Counted from the stretch's first letter, positions 17,703 through 27,649 are shown. The stretch: 64,000 nucleotides of DNA from Vibrio sp. J1-1 (GCF_021728395.1 NZ_JAKKCM010000008.1:62001-126000), one strand, 5' to 3'. Notes: a model not told the origin generated them from the letters alone. Translations and numbers: made by a program.

Positions 17703-18734
17703 TTACTGGCCAGCTTTTAGCTTTAGGAAGTAACCTTCGTATTTCACAGTCAGATCGCCAACGGCATCTTGCCACTCAACGCGGTCTAGGTCTTCTTGAG
17801 AAGGGAACAATGGAGCCACATCTTTAAACTTCTCATTCGACGCTTTCACTGCAGTCAGGTAGCCAGTGTCACGAGAAATTTGTTCTGCGATTTCTGGGCG
17901 TAGTAAGAAATCGATCATCTTATGCGCCGCTTCTACGTTTTTCGCACCAGAAGAGATAGCAAAGTTGTCTACCCAGCCGATACCACCTTCTTTAGGGAAG
18001 ACCAGTTTAAGGTTAAGCCCTTCGTTTTGAGCTGCCGCCGCGCTGCCGTTCCAAAGCATACCAACACCAACTTCACCAGACATGTATGGCGCACCTGGGT
18101 TGTCAGAGTTAAAAAGCAGGACGTTAGGCATTAACTTTTGTAGCTCAGCATACGCTTCGTCGATTTGTTTTGGATCCGTTGAGTTGCCTGAATAACCGAG
18201 CTTGCGCAGTGCAATGTGGAATACTTCACGTGTATCGTCCATTAGCATCACTTGACCTTCAAGCTCAGGTTTCCATAGGTCTGCCCAACTTTGGAAGTCG
18301 TTTGGATCGTACATGTCGGTATTAACTGCTAGACCAGTTATCGCAACAACGTGAGGGATAGAGTAGTCATTTTTTGGATCGAATGGCTTGTCCAGATAGT
18401 TCTGGTCAAGGTTAGTGAAGTTTTTCAGCTTCGATTTATCGATCTTTTGTAGCATACCTTCATCGCGCATTTTCGCCACGAAGTAAGTAGAAGGTACCAC
18501 TAAGTCATAACCTTCGTTATGAGTTTTTAGCTTTGCATACAAAGTTTCGTTCGACTCATAAGTTGAGTAGATCACTTTGATACCAGTTTCTTCAGTAAAT
18601 TGTTCCAGAAGGTTACTGTTGATGTAAGGCCCCCAGTTCATAAATACCAATTCATTATCGTCCGCTGCCACTGAACCTGAGAACAGAGAAAGCGCACATG
18701 CACTACCAGCTAATAAAGTAGCCCATTTTTTCAT
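17703..18734 (-). CDS. potD: Spermidine/putrescine-binding protein PotD (proximal copy)
   Basis: Second periplasmic polyamine-binding protein, 343 residues, clearly a duplicate of its neighbour: shared blocks include GIKVIYSTYESNETLYAKL (here residues about 46-64), LMDDTREVFHIALRKLGYS and AHKMIDFLLRPE. The signal peptide (MKKWATLLAGSACALSLFSGSVAA) differs. Ligand-site residues differ as well: the other copy has ENAD-poor FYNWSEYIP where this one has FMNWGPYIN, so specificity may differ. Start ATG 18734 with GGAGC upstream. Corresponds to V. cholerae PotD2 (VC1425). It lies about 105 bases after potC. Confidence 0.92.
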   Translation of the reverse strand: MKKWATLLAGSACALSLFSGSVAADDNELVFMNWGPYINSNLLEQFTEETGIKVIYSTYESNETLYAKLKTHNEGYDLVVPSTYFVAKMRDEGMLQKIDKSKLKNFTNLDQNYLDKPFDPKNDYSIPHVVAITGLAVNTDMYDPNDFQSWADLWKPELEGQVMLMDDTREVFHIALRKLGYSGNSTDPKQIDEAYAELQKLMPNVLLFNSDNPGAPYMSGEVGVGMLWNGSAAAAQNEGLNLKLVFPKEGGIGWVDNFAISSGAKNVEAAHKMIDFLLRPEIAEQISRDTGYLTAVKASNEKFKDVAPLFPSQEDLDRVEWQDAVGDLTVKYEGYFLKLKAGQ

Positions 18735-18840
18735 TGACGTTAGCTCCAAACCAAACGTTGTCCAAACCATTTTGGACGATAGATAGAAAAACAGAATGAT
18801 ATGTAACCATTCTGTTTCGTGATGTTAACGGATGTTGATT

Positions 18841-19611
18841 TTACTTTACTTTTTCTCTTGCAAGCAACTGAGAAAGCACCACAAGTACCAAAGAAACAAT
18901 CAACATAACCGTTGCTAGAGCATTCACTTCCGGTGAAATGCCCACTTTCACCATTGAGTAAATTTTCAATGGTAAGATTTCGTAGGTTGGGCCCGTCACA
19001 AACGAACTGATAATTACGTCGTCCAAAGACAGCGTAAAGCTCAATAGCCAGCCCGCAGCAACCGCTGGTTTCGCGAGGGGAAGAATTACCTTCTTCAAGA
19101 TAACCCATTCACTTGCGCCAAGGTCCTTCGCTGCTTCCAACATTTTCACATCAAAGCCGTTCAAGCGGCTGTAAACCGTTACCACGACAAATGGTAAACA
19201 GAAGGTGATGTGCGCAATCAACAGTGTAAAGAAACCAAGCTGTGCACCCAGCACTAAAAACAGCGCCAACAATGAAATTGCCATCACGATGTCTGGTGAC
19301 ATCATTACAACAAACAGCATGCCATTTACTGCGCCTTTCCCTTTAAAGGAGTAACGGAATAGGGCAACTGCCGTCAAACTACCAATAATAGTAGCAGCTG
19401 TTGCAGAAAACACGGCAACATTTAGCGAGTGCCACGCGGCCTGCATCAGGCTGTCATTGTTCACTAAGGTTTCGTACCACTTAGTGGTAAACCCGCCCCA
19501 TTTCATGCCAAATTTATTCGCATTAAATGAGTTCACAATAAGCACGATAATTGGCAAATACAAAAACGCATAGACCAGTGCCATAAAGCTAAATCTAACT
19601 GTGCGTCCCAT
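18841..19611 (-). CDS. potC: Polyamine ABC transporter permease PotC
   Basis: Inner-membrane permease with six helices, 256 residues. Seen: the N-terminal FLYLPIIVLIVNSFN block and the EAA loop for ATPase contact ([20 protein letters not shown], about residues 148-167). It pairs with PotB to form the channel. The ATG overlaps the last base of the potB stop (ATGA-type junction at 19611), so the two are co-translated. Confidence 0.95.
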   Translation of the reverse strand: MGRTVRFSFMALVYAFLYLPIIVLIVNSFNANKFGMKWGGFTTKWYETLVNNDSLMQAAWHSLNVAVFSATAATIIGSLTAVALFRYSFKGKGAVNGMLFVVMMSPDIVMAISLLALFLVLGAQLGFFTLLIAHITFCLPFVVVTVYSRLNGFDVKMLEAAKDLGASEWVILKKVILPLAKPAVAAGWLLSFTLSLDDVIISSFVTGPTYEILPLKIYSMVKVGISPEVNALATVMLIVSLVLVVLSQLLAREKVK

Positions 19612-20471
19612 TAGTCTAGCTCCACTTTCTTGTTCAATAACTTACCTGCTCGATAGTAGGCGTATAGCATAATTGCCATTGCAATGGTGAGGGCAATACT
19701 GGTTGCTGCACCAAATGGCCAATCACGTGCATTCAATACCTGGCTCTTAATGACGTTACCGATAAGCAAGTTCTTCGCGCCGCCGAGAAGGTCAGAGATA
19801 TAGAACATGCCAAGCGCAGGGAGAAGAACCAACAAACAGCCGCCGATGATGCCTGGCATCGTCAAAGGCAGGATAACTTTTGTAATGGTCTGAAATTTGT
19901 TCGCACCCAAATCTTTCGCCGCTTCGATGTAGGTGTTGTCCAGCTTCTCGATTGCCGAATAAAGCGGCAGAATCATAAATGGAAGCAAGATGTACACGAG
20001 ACCAATCATTACTGCTGTTTCGGTATACATGATTCGTAGAGGCTTATCGATGATTTCCATTGCCATCAGCGACTTATTCAAAATGCCTTGAGTACCCAAA
20101 ACAATCTTCAAGCCGTATGTACGGATCAACGAGTTTGTCCAGAAGGGTACAATCACCAAAAACAGCATAAACGGACGCCATTTCTCTGGCATTTTCGCGA
20201 CGATATACGCAAATGGGTAACCAATCACTAAACACAGTAACGTCGCGATGATCGCCATGTAGAACGAGTGCATGAGCACTTTCGCGTACAGCGGATCGAA
20301 CAGACGAACGTAGTTGTCTAATGTAAAGGTAAGTTCGATTAGGTTCGCTTCGTCACGCGTTAAGAAACTGGTACCAATAATCATCAGGTTAGGAACCAAC
20401 ACAAACAGTGTTAGCCAACCAACAATTAGGGTAATGATCGCGTTCTGAAGATTAATCTTCTTGGTTATCAT
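19611..20471 (-). CDS. potB: Polyamine ABC transporter permease PotB
   Basis: Inner-membrane permease, 286 residues, six helices, with the EAA loop [20 protein letters not shown] and the GDLLGGAKN-like segment [17 protein letters not shown] typical of PotB. I place the start at ATG 20471, inside the last codons of potA (20-base overlap), since this gives the usual PotB length; the open frame up to 20546 only shadows potA. Tight coupling in the potA-potB-potC order. Confidence 0.93.
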   Translation of the reverse strand: MITKKINLQNAIITLIVGWLTLFVLVPNLMIIGTSFLTRDEANLIELTFTLDNYVRLFDPLYAKVLMHSFYMAIIATLLCLVIGYPFAYIVAKMPEKWRPFMLFLVIVPFWTNSLIRTYGLKIVLGTQGILNKSLMAMEIIDKPLRIMYTETAVMIGLVYILLPFMILPLYSAIEKLDNTYIEAAKDLGANKFQTITKVILPLTMPGIIGGCLLVLLPALGMFYISDLLGGAKNLLIGNVIKSQVLNARDWPFGAATSIALTIAMAIMLYAYYRAGKLLNKKVELD

Positions 20472-21627
20472 TGAGGACAACCTCCCAGCTCTCAACCCAA
20501 GTGATAGCGACTTTTTGGCCAAGTGAGTGGTCCACGTCGGGATCATCTTCGTTAAAGAACTCGCTAACCATTACGCGCATTCCTGAATCCAGTTCAATAA
20601 CAGAATCTAGCGTCATACCTTTATAGGTACGCTCTGTCACGTGACCCACAATGCCTTTTTCTTCTGACTCTTTTATCTCTTCGATACGCAAGTCTTCAGG
20701 GCGGAGTAATACTTGGAGCTTATCGCCAGCTTGAGCTTCTTCATCGTAATACACCACCGACTCAATGCCTTCAATGTCAGCGCGAATGCGTTTTTCATCG
20801 ATGCGTTCTAACATGGTTGCATTGAATACGTTGATTTCGCCGATAAAGCGCGCAACAAACAGGTTTTTAGGCTCTTCGTAAATTTCACGCGGAGAACCAT
20901 CTTGCTCAATGACGCCGTCACGCATTACGATGATACGGTCCGACATTGATAGCGCTTCTTCCTGATCGTGCGTCACAAAGATAAAGGTAATGCCTAGTTG
21001 GCGCTGCAACTGTTTAAGCTCAATCTGCATTTGCTTACGCAATTTGTAATCCAGTGCAGAAAGCGATTCATCAAGCAGCAAGACTTTTGGTTTATTCACC
21101 ACCGCACGAGCGATAGCAATACGCTGTTGCTGGCCACCTGAAAGTTGATGCGGTTTACGCTGAGCCATTTTTTCAAGGCGCACCATACGTAACGCTTCCA
21201 TCACGCGCGGTTCAATCTCTGCTGCAGGCGTTTTCTGCATACGAAGACCAAACGCAACGTTTTCAAAAACAGTCATGTGAGGAAATAGTGCGTAACTTTG
21301 GAATACGGTGTTGACGTGTCTTTGTTCAGCAGGGACCTGAGTAACATCTTGGTTATCCAAAATAATTTGACCGTTGTCTACCGCTTCAAAGCCCGCGACC
21401 ATACGTAAAACGGTTGTTTTACCACAGCCAGATGGACCAAGAATCGTTAGAAACTCACCATGATTAACATCCAGATTTAAATTGCTGATGATTTCCTTAC
21501 CATCAAAACTCTTACTAATGCCAGATAAACGAATAACTGGATTTCCTGCTTGCTGTTTAGCGTTCAACGTCTGTATTTCTCCCACGTTCAAATTTGGGTT
21601 TACGCCAATTGATGTGACTTTAGCCAT
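20452..21627 (-). CDS. potA: Polyamine ABC transporter ATPase PotA
   Basis: Cytoplasmic ATPase that drives spermidine/putrescine import. Seen: Walker [11 protein letters not shown] loop, signature [14 protein letters not shown], Walker [13 protein letters not shown], the switch His in FVTHDQEEA, and a C-terminal TOBE-type regulatory domain. The signature and the DESLSALD box are as in E. coli PotA. The frame starts at ATG 21627 (391 residues); a GTG at 21585 giving [11 protein letters not shown] as the N terminus is a fair alternative because known Vibrio PotA proteins begin there. Neither start has a strong ribosome-binding site. First gene of the pot operon. Confidence 0.93.
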   Translation of the reverse strand: MAKVTSIGVNPNLNVGEIQTLNAKQQAGNPVIRLSGISKSFDGKEIISNLNLDVNHGEFLTILGPSGCGKTTVLRMVAGFEAVDNGQIILDNQDVTQVPAEQRHVNTVFQSYALFPHMTVFENVAFGLRMQKTPAAEIEPRVMEALRMVRLEKMAQRKPHQLSGGQQQRIAIARAVVNKPKVLLLDESLSALDYKLRKQMQIELKQLQRQLGITFIFVTHDQEEALSMSDRIIVMRDGVIEQDGSPREIYEEPKNLFVARFIGEINVFNATMLERIDEKRIRADIEGIESVVYYDEEAQAGDKLQVLLRPEDLRIEEIKESEEKGIVGHVTERTYKGMTLDSVIELDSGMRVMVSEFFNEDDPDVDHSLGQKVAITWVESWEVVLNDNQED

Positions 21628-21969
21628 TCACTTTTGAGGCGCGCATCATAATCACCAAAATTGTGAAATCAAAGCATTTTTTAGCCTCTAATCAGAAAAA
21701 ATTTCACAGGCAAAAGTAATCATTCCTTACCATACTGTTTTTATATGATTACTCCGAATTTCTACAGCGTTTTTTAAGGCTTACCGCTCTGCAACAATTG
21801 TTTTCAATTTCATGGCCTTGTGAGTGGCTAATTATCGACCAAATAGTGGATATTGCAAGGATTGAGAGCGAGTTATGATTTTAGACGTGGCAAGAATTCT
21901 TTATAATGGCGGACACACAAATTGACTGGTATCCCAGTAAAAATTTCACAAGTGAATCTTGGATAATAT
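21628..21969. other. Divergent intergenic region potA / membrane protein
   Basis: 342 bases without a gene. It should hold the pot operon promoter. I note TTGTGAAAT at 21661 and its inverted copy ATTTCACAG at 21701, plus a further ATTTCACAA near 21943; the spacing does not fit a CRP site. Nothing else stands out. Confidence 0.4.
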
Positions 21970-22773
21970 ATGAACAACGACTTTGAGAACGATTTTAACC
22001 TTGGAGGGAGTGTAGAGCGGGCTTTGTCTGGCAACTACGAACTGAAAGCCGGGGCGGTTTTTAGTGAAGCATGGCGCGCCACCATTCAACACTTTTTGTC
22101 ATTTTCTCCTGCGATTATCGTCTTGCTTTTGGTTCAGGTAGGCATTTTCTATATCGCATTGCAGCTACAACTGGGTGACCCAAGCGTAATTCTAGATGCT
22201 ATACAAAACCCAGATTCTTTTTCAACCAACATCGTTTCAGCTATTTACGTAGCAAACTTTAGCTATGAAGTGATCAGCGCACCAATTTACGCAGGCATCA
22301 GCTTGATGGCAATGAGCCACGTGGCTGGTCTCAAAACAAAGCTTCGCCACGTAGGTAAAGGGTTACAATTCACGGTTCCGGTTATTCTGGCGACGTTAAT
22401 GAGTCTGACCCTTCAAGGGCTTGTGGGTATGCTTTTGGCTCCGTTATCGTTATACCTTTCTCTGGCATTCAGTCACTCCATCCTACTCATTTGTGAGAAA
22501 CGAGTGCCGCCAATGCAATCGCTGTTACTCTCATTACGAGCGGTAAATAAAAAGATTTTCGTCGTCGCAACCCTATACCTGGGCGTGATGTTCATGTTTA
22601 TTATCGCAGCGATGTTCTACGGTATCGGACTTATTTTGGTGTTGCCATTCTTCTTCCACTTGAAGGGAATCCTTTACCGAGAGATGTTTGGCATCAAACT
22701 CAAAATTGTAGCGAAACAAAAAAATAATAATGATAACGATCACGACGGCAACTCTCAGGTCTTTGATGCTTAG
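21970..22773 (+). CDS. Polytopic inner-membrane protein of unknown function
   Basis: A 267-residue protein with an acidic N terminus, then about six hydrophobic helices (near residues 41-62, 80-105, 125-150, 155-175, 195-225) and a polar C-terminal tail with an Asn/Asp/His-rich end (NNNDNDHDGNS). The layout, with a GNYELKAGAVFSEAWR start before the first helix, resembles DUF975/YciC-like membrane proteins but I cannot assign a family. Monocistronic with its own terminator. Divergent from potA. Confidence 0.65.
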   Translation: MNNDFENDFNLGGSVERALSGNYELKAGAVFSEAWRATIQHFLSFSPAIIVLLLVQVGIFYIALQLQLGDPSVILDAIQNPDSFSTNIVSAIYVANFSYEVISAPIYAGISLMAMSHVAGLKTKLRHVGKGLQFTVPVILATLMSLTLQGLVGMLLAPLSLYLSLAFSHSILLICEKRVPPMQSLLLSLRAVNKKIFVVATLYLGVMFMFIIAAMFYGIGLILVLPFFFHLKGILYREMFGIKLKIVAKQKNNNDNDHDGNSQVFDA

Positions 22774-22794
22774 AGTGACGCTTGAATAGCAATC

Positions 22795-22825
22795 AATGGC
22801 GGCTTACAAAGAGTCGCCATTTTTA
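22795..22825 (+). terminator. Terminator after the membrane protein gene
   Basis: Stem AATGGCGGCTT / GAGTCGCCATT with loop ACAAA and five T. Confidence 0.8.
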
Positions 22826-23138
22826 TATCAACACCAAACCCATGTGAAAGGGCCTATCAGAAGCCCGAACCACAATTCAACTAGAATAAGAATCTGCGTG
22901 GGGAACTTCTCGTTTTGTTACTAATCACGTAACTTAATGCGGTAAAGGTGCTATAAGGATGCTCAGAATGGCTCAAACCAATATTGAGCACGAACACGGC
23001 GATGGATGAATCAGTGACAACTGCGGCGCAAGAAGTAGTAGAGCAGTAACTTCCTGGCGAAGTTGCTCTACCTTTGATTAAAACGTTTGCTAGCCGATTC
23101 CCCACAATGACACAAACTAAAACAAATCAACGGTTCAA
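22826..23138. other. Intergenic region before the DUF2987 gene
   Basis: About 310 bases with no gene I trust. A 74-codon minus-strand open frame (22881-23105) has no recognisable features. The promoter of the DUF2987 gene should be near the right end; I do not see a clear one. Confidence 0.4.
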
Positions 23139-23798
23139 ATGAAGAAGTTAAGCCTAAGTTTACTTGGTACTGCGGCTCTGATGTTAGCGGCGCCTGCAAC
23201 ACAAGCTCAAGAATACATGTTTACCTATTCGAAGCTCTACACTCAGCTGAAGAATAACAATAAGGAAGGCCACGACGATGTAAAAGTCGGCGTATTTTTC
23301 GTTAACGCAGATACTAAGCAGCTGTGTGACATTGAAAAAGCCTGGATGGAGAAAGAGGAGCACTACGAAGAATTCGTGATTCCAGCATCCAAAGAACTTC
23401 CGCTTCCAATCGATAAAAACCTTAAATCGGCGAACCCTTTAGTCTTCGTTCAGACTCCTATAGACACTCGTTGTGATTACTCATTGGTGGTTATGACAAA
23501 AGAGCCATTACAGGGTAACGTATCTTATGAACAGTTAGCACCATTAATGCCTCAGATGCAAAGTATGCTAGAAGACTTAGGTGGCATGTTTGCTGGCTGG
23601 TTTACTCCTGATGTTCAGGGCGTGACGATGGAATTTAGCAATGGCCTGGATAGCACGATTGCATTCTCGAACGGAACAGAAAAGCCAATTGTAAATGGCA
23701 AAGTACAAGTTGCTTTGAGCGAGATTGGTGAGGGGGGCACGATTACGCTACCAGAGCCAACCATGCGAGTTCTGCCGTATCTACCTAAAGCGAAATAA
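23139..23798 (+). CDS. DUF2987 family exported protein
   Basis: A 219-residue periplasmic protein with signal peptide MKKLSLSLLGTAALMLAAPATQA, cleaved before QEYMFTYSKLYTQLK. The conserved start of the mature part (Y-x-x-x-YSKLY..LK), two cysteines (CDIEKAW, TRCDYS) that could pair, and a C-terminal PxPTMRVLPYLPKAK segment fit DUF2987. Function unknown. Single gene followed by a terminator. Confidence 0.78.
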   Translation: MKKLSLSLLGTAALMLAAPATQAQEYMFTYSKLYTQLKNNNKEGHDDVKVGVFFVNADTKQLCDIEKAWMEKEEHYEEFVIPASKELPLPIDKNLKSANPLVFVQTPIDTRCDYSLVVMTKEPLQGNVSYEQLAPLMPQMQSMLEDLGGMFAGWFTPDVQGVTMEFSNGLDSTIAFSNGTEKPIVNGKVQVALSEIGEGGTITLPEPTMRVLPYLPKAK

Positions 23799-23819
23799 GC
23801 CATATCGATCTAATTGAAG

Positions 23820-23841
23820 AGCCGCTACAGCGGCTTTTTTC
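23820..23841 (+). terminator. Terminator after the DUF2987 gene
   Basis: Compact hairpin AGCCGCT-ACA-GCGGCT followed by six T. Confidence 0.88.
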
Positions 23842-23893
23842 GTTTTACGGTAAAGAAATCATTGGATTTATCCGTTCTCAATTAAGACAAATA

Positions 23894-23922
23894 TTTAATC
23901 CTAAGTAAAAAGACCGTATAAT
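23894..23922 (+). promoter_or_regulatory. Sigma-70 promoter candidate for ttcA
   Basis: A perfect -10 TATAAT at 23917-23922, with a weak -35 (TTTAAT) 17 bases upstream, about 70 bases before the ttcA start. Confidence 0.5.
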
Positions 23923-23990
23923 CCACGCCCCATAGAAAACCACGTTAGGAAGTCCTACCGTCGATTTTATCGGCGATGTGAGAGCTCGCA

Positions 23991-24884
23991 ATGAACCAGA
24001 AAGATACAAGAAAAGAAACCCTTGAATTCAACAAGCTTCAGAAACGTCTGAGAAGAAATGTTGGAAATGCCATTACTGAATACAACATGATTGAAGAAGG
24101 TGATGTTGTCATGGCATGTATAAGTGGTGGTAAAGATTCATTTGCGATGCTCGATATCCTGTTGAATCTTCAAAAAGCCGCACCAATTAAATTCGAAGTG
24201 GTTGCAGTAAACCTCGACCAGAAACAGCCGGGCTTCCCAGAACATATTCTTCCAGATTATTTCGAAACGCTTGATATCCCTTACTACATCGTAGATAAGG
24301 ATACTTACTCGGTTGTAAAAGAAAAAGTGCCAGAAGGTAAGACAACATGTGGTCTGTGTTCACGTCTACGCCGCGGTACACTTTATTCGTTTGCAGAGAA
24401 AATTGGTGCAACTAAGCTTGCTCTAGGTCACCACATGGATGACATCGTTGAAACCATGTTCCTAAATATGTTTCATGGTTCGCGTCTAAAAGCGATGCCT
24501 CCAAAGCTACGTTCTGATGACGGTCGAAATGTTGTTATTCGTCCGCTGACATACTGCCGTGAAAAAGATCTAATTAAATACGCAGAGCATAAAGATTTCC
24601 CAATCATTCCTTGCAACTTGTGTGGCTCTCAAGAGAACTTGCAACGTCAATCGATCAAAGCAATGTTGATTGAATGGGATAAAAAGACACCGGGACGCGT
24701 CGAAGCGATTTTCAAATCAATCCAGAACGTAAGCCCAAGCCAACTGGCTGACAAAGAGTTGTTTGATTTTGTTAACCTTCCACTCGATCGCGAAGGTAAC
24801 CGTGAAGAGTACGAGTTCAGTGAAGCGGTCGTCTCTTCAACTAACATTGATGAGTCTATGTTCATTGATGTGACAAACATCTAA
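23991..24884 (+). CDS. ttcA: tRNA 2-thiocytidine synthetase TtcA
   Basis: Makes 2-thiocytidine at position 32 of certain tRNAs in an ATP-dependent reaction with a 4Fe-4S cluster. Seen: the PP-loop [10 protein letters not shown] (about residues 46-55), the cluster cysteines in [10 protein letters not shown] and the third in [14 protein letters not shown], and the [11 protein letters not shown] motif. The 297-residue length is normal. AGAGCTCG sits before the ATG. Single gene with a strong terminator. V. cholerae has ttcA at the same place (VC1432). Confidence 0.95.
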   Translation: MNQKDTRKETLEFNKLQKRLRRNVGNAITEYNMIEEGDVVMACISGGKDSFAMLDILLNLQKAAPIKFEVVAVNLDQKQPGFPEHILPDYFETLDIPYYIVDKDTYSVVKEKVPEGKTTCGLCSRLRRGTLYSFAEKIGATKLALGHHMDDIVETMFLNMFHGSRLKAMPPKLRSDDGRNVVIRPLTYCREKDLIKYAEHKDFPIIPCNLCGSQENLQRQSIKAMLIEWDKKTPGRVEAIFKSIQNVSPSQLADKELFDFVNLPLDREGNREEYEFSEAVVSSTNIDESMFIDVTNI

Positions 24885-24898
24885 TTGAGATGAATTAA

Positions 24899-24928
24899 GA
24901 AAGGAAGGTCACGGTACCTTCCTTTTTT
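24899..24928 (+). terminator. Terminator after ttcA
   Basis: Stem AAGGAAGGT / ACCTTCCTT with a six-base loop and six T. Confidence 0.9.
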
Positions 24929-24948
24929 AGTTTTTACGCTCAACTTAT

Positions 24949-24979
24949 AAAAAACCCTCCAAAAGTGGAGGATTTTTTA
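24949..24979 (-). terminator. Terminator after uspE
   Basis: Hairpin AAACCCTCCA / TGGAGGATTT (one mismatch) with A/T runs on both sides; serves the minus-strand uspE gene. Confidence 0.8.
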
Positions 24980-24998
24980 TGACTACCGAATGACTAGA

Positions 24999-25946
24999 TT
25001 AAGTGGCTTCGTTTGGATCCAGTGGACTGATGTAACCTTTTGGTTTCAATGCAAGAACGTCACAGTTGATCTTATCAATCACATGCTCGGCCGTATTACC
25101 AATAAAGACGGCTGAAAGTCCTGTACGACCCGTGGTGCCCAAAATAACCATCGCTGCGTTTAAACGTTCCGCAGCAGCAGGGATTACATCTTCTGGTAAC
25201 CCTTGCTCAACGACGGTCTGTTCTTCATCCAGCCCATGCTTTTGGCGAAGGGCTTTCATCGCGGTTAGGTGATGACCACGAACCGCATCTGTGTAAGTCG
25301 TTGGGTCAAATTCAGGTAGCTCGATGGTGATATTCGCCGGAGTTACCGGATAAGCGTTCACAAGAAACGGCTCCGCGTTCAAACGACCGCACATCTCTTT
25401 CAAACGTTCAACCATCGAGTCATTCAGGTCAATGTGCGTATCGTTTTCTGAGCCAACGTGAACAGAAGCCAGAATATTAGCGTGCTCTGGCCAGTCCGCA
25501 TTCTTAATAAGCAATACCGGGATAGGGCATTTACGCAGCAAATGCCAGTCTGTAGGCGTGAAAATCACAGACTCTAAGACATCATGTTTTCGAGTGCCCT
25601 TAATTAACAGATCGTGGCTACCCGCAAACACTTCACCTATGATTGCTTCGTAAGGACGATTGTGCCAAACCACACACACGTCAAAGTCAAAGCTGTCGTC
25701 TAAGTATGGTTGAGCAATTTTGCGCATCCATTGCTCACGCTGATGGATAACGCCACGACGCATCGCATCTCGTTCATCCACCGATAACATTGAAGTCATG
25801 TCATACGAAAAATCATAGATGGATAAAAAGAAAGTAATTCGGCTTCTTGATACGCTTTTTTGAGCCAATTGAACGGCTCTTGCGAGTGCCGGCTGATCAT
25901 CACTATTGATGTTAGCAACAACTAGAATCTTACTGTATATACTCAT
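24999..25946 (-). CDS. uspE: Universal stress protein UspE
   Basis: Cytoplasmic tandem universal stress protein of 315 residues: two Usp domains (about 1-150 and 155-305). The second holds the ATP-binding pattern GTTGRTGLSAVFIGNTAEHV; the first has the weaker GTRKHDVLESVIF version. This two-domain layout and the length match E. coli UspE. I start at ATG 25946 (MSIYSKILVVANI); an in-frame GTG 12 bases earlier is possible. Its place next to fnr is shared with other gammaproteobacteria and suggests a link to growth arrest under low oxygen. Confidence 0.92.
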   Translation of the reverse strand: MSIYSKILVVANINSDDQPALARAVQLAQKSVSRSRITFFLSIYDFSYDMTSMLSVDERDAMRRGVIHQREQWMRKIAQPYLDDSFDFDVCVVWHNRPYEAIIGEVFAGSHDLLIKGTRKHDVLESVIFTPTDWHLLRKCPIPVLLIKNADWPEHANILASVHVGSENDTHIDLNDSMVERLKEMCGRLNAEPFLVNAYPVTPANITIELPEFDPTTYTDAVRGHHLTAMKALRQKHGLDEEQTVVEQGLPEDVIPAAAERLNAAMVILGTTGRTGLSAVFIGNTAEHVIDKINCDVLALKPKGYISPLDPNEAT

Positions 25947-26085
25947 ATCTAAGCCCACTTTTATTGCAAGACCAACTACTGAATATAAAGTAAATCAGTA
26001 TATTGGAGTACTCACTGTATAATTTTAATGTAGCTTAGTTTGATGAAGTTTTTGAAGACTTTTGAAGGGATTTTGTGAGAAACAT

Positions 26086-26111
26086 GATGTGGCTCAGCTA
26101 AAAGCCACATC
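26086..26111 (-). terminator. Terminator-like hairpin after fnr
   Basis: Stem GATGTGGCT / AGCCACATC with an eight-base loop, 16 bases after the fnr stop on the minus strand. The T run is weak. Confidence 0.6.
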
Positions 26112-26126
26112 AAATAATAGGAGAGG

Positions 26127-26873
26127 TTACTCTGTTGTTACGCCTGCAAGTTCCATCAGCGCATCATGATCTAAGATAGTGATATATTTACCCTTTACAC
26201 TTAAGATCTCAGATTTTTGGAAACGCCCTAGAAGACGGCTGATCGTTTCAACAGTCAGACCAAGATAGTTACCAATATCACCACGAGTCATCGTTAGACG
26301 GAACTCTCTAGGACTAAAGCCACGTTGAGAAAAACGTGTTGATAGGTTGAATAGGAATGCAGCCAGACGCTCTTCAGCGTTCTTCTTGGAAAGCAGCAGG
26401 ATCATCTCCTGATCGCCTTTGATTTCGTTACTCATCAAACGCATAATTTGCTGACGCAGTTTAGGCATCTTACCTGACAAGTCATCTAGAATTTCGTATG
26501 GAATTTCACAAACCATAGACGTTTCTAAAGCTTGGGCAAAACTAGGGTGGCAGTCACCAGTAATCGCGTCAAAGCCTACGAGGTCACCCGCTAAGTGAAA
26601 CGCCGTGATTTGCTCATCGCCTTGCTCAGTGATTGTATAGCTCTTGATTGTGCCAGAACGGATAGCGTACAAAGACTTAAGCTCATCGCCTGCCTTGAAT
26701 ATCTCTTGGCCTTTTTGAATCGGCTTTTTACGCTCTATGATCTGGTCAAGCTGATCAAGTTCAGATTCATTCAGAGTGAATGGGATACACAACTGACTGA
26801 TGCTACAATCTTGGCAGTGAATTGCACAACCACCTGATTGGACACGCTTTGTTGCAGGTTTTTCAGAAATCAT
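26127..26873 (-). CDS. fnr: Anaerobic global regulator FNR
   Basis: Oxygen-sensing CRP-family regulator; a 4Fe-4S cluster allows dimerisation and DNA binding without oxygen. Seen: N-terminal cysteines [14 protein letters not shown] (residues 16, 20, 23, 29) and a fourth ligand candidate in GDCHPS near residue 121, the cyclic-nucleotide-like domain, the dimer helix, and the recognition helix [11 protein letters not shown] with the Glu, Ser and Arg that read TTGAT. The 248 residues match E. coli FNR (250). A perfect FNR box just upstream indicates self-regulation. It neighbours the cbb3 oxidase genes it probably controls. Confidence 0.96.
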   Translation of the reverse strand: MISEKPATKRVQSGGCAIHCQDCSISQLCIPFTLNESELDQLDQIIERKKPIQKGQEIFKAGDELKSLYAIRSGTIKSYTITEQGDEQITAFHLAGDLVGFDAITGDCHPSFAQALETSMVCEIPYEILDDLSGKMPKLRQQIMRLMSNEIKGDQEMILLLSKKNAEERLAAFLFNLSTRFSQRGFSPREFRLTMTRGDIGNYLGLTVETISRLLGRFQKSEILSVKGKYITILDHDALMELAGVTTE

Positions 26874-26889
26874 AACAACCTTTCACTAT

Positions 26890-26903
26890 TTGATATACAT
26901 CAA
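26890..26903 (-). promoter_or_regulatory. FNR box upstream of fnr
   Basis: TTGATATACATCAA is a perfect match to TTGAT-N4-ATCAA. It ends only 17 bases from the fnr start codon, so it probably overlaps the promoter or start of transcription and represses, giving negative autoregulation as known for E. coli fnr. Confidence 0.85.
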
Positions 26904-26963
26904 TATTTTAGCACTGCTTAATCCTAAAGGATAGTAAAAATATTGTGGGTATAGACTTTCAAA

Positions 26964-27641
26964 CTATATGAAACCAAGCATTTGCAAGGCACCTACAACA
27001 GTATACGTTCCATAACTAATAAGAATTAATGCAGAGATGTTTCTAAATATTAATGATTTCTGTAGTTTCTGGAAATAACTTGCCCCGTAACTAATAGCAA
27101 GCATCGAAGGGAGGGTTCCCACGCCAAATGCTAACATGATCAAACCACCGTTTACCGCACTTCCTGAAACGGCCGACCAAGTTAAGGCTGAGTAGACTAA
27201 ACCACATGGCAGCCACCCCCAAACAAAGCCAAATGGCAGTGCATGATACGAGCTTTTCAACGGTAGCAGACTTTTTCCAGCTGGAGATATGAACTTCCAA
27301 AGGGTCTGACCAAGTTTTTCGATCGCGAGCAAACCTTGCCACCATTTAGCAATATATAAGGCAACTAAAATCATAAATATTGCTGCGACTAAGCGAAGCC
27401 ATGCGAGAGAGTGCGCTAAACCGCTTAATTCACTCAATCCAGAAATAGCGCCGCCGATAAGTGCGCCAAACAACGCATAGCTGGATAATCGCCCCATATT
27501 GTAAAACAGTGGAATGAGAGGGGAACTTTTGTCTTGTGACGAGCCGAGTGAGAGGAGAGAGGCAATACCACCACACATGCCCATGCAGTGACCGGACCCA
27601 ACGAGTCCGATCATTAACGCTCCAATAAAATCAGGATTCAT
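26964..27641 (-). CDS. Sulfite exporter TauE/SafE-like membrane protein of the cco cluster
   Basis: A 225-residue inner-membrane protein with about six helices. The N-terminal motif GLVGSGHCMGMCGG, a second helix pair with PFGFVWGWLPCGLVYSAL, and the length match the short TauE/SafE (DsbD_2-type) family encoded after ccoS in gammaproteobacteria. The paired cysteines in the membrane suggest metal or thiol chemistry; a role in copper delivery or cbb3 assembly is inferred, not shown. Starts 8 bases after the ccoS stop, so it is part of the same transcript. Confidence 0.83.
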   Translation of the reverse strand: MNPDFIGALMIGLVGSGHCMGMCGGIASLLSLGSSQDKSSPLIPLFYNMGRLSSYALFGALIGGAISGLSELSGLAHSLAWLRLVAAIFMILVALYIAKWWQGLLAIEKLGQTLWKFISPAGKSLLPLKSSYHALPFGFVWGWLPCGLVYSALTWSAVSGSAVNGGLIMLAFGVGTLPSMLAISYGASYFQKLQKSLIFRNISALILISYGTYTVVGALQMLGFI

Positions 27642-27649
27642 AGAGAAAG

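Noticed and set aside
21661-21709. TTGTGAAAT and ATTTCACAG as a CRP site before potA
   Set aside because: The halves are about 31 bases apart; a CRP site has TGTGA and TCACA separated by six bases.
22881-23105. 74-codon minus-strand frame between two core genes
   Set aside because: No ribosome-binding site I trust, no recognisable domain, unusual composition, and it lies in a region better explained as an upstream non-coding region.
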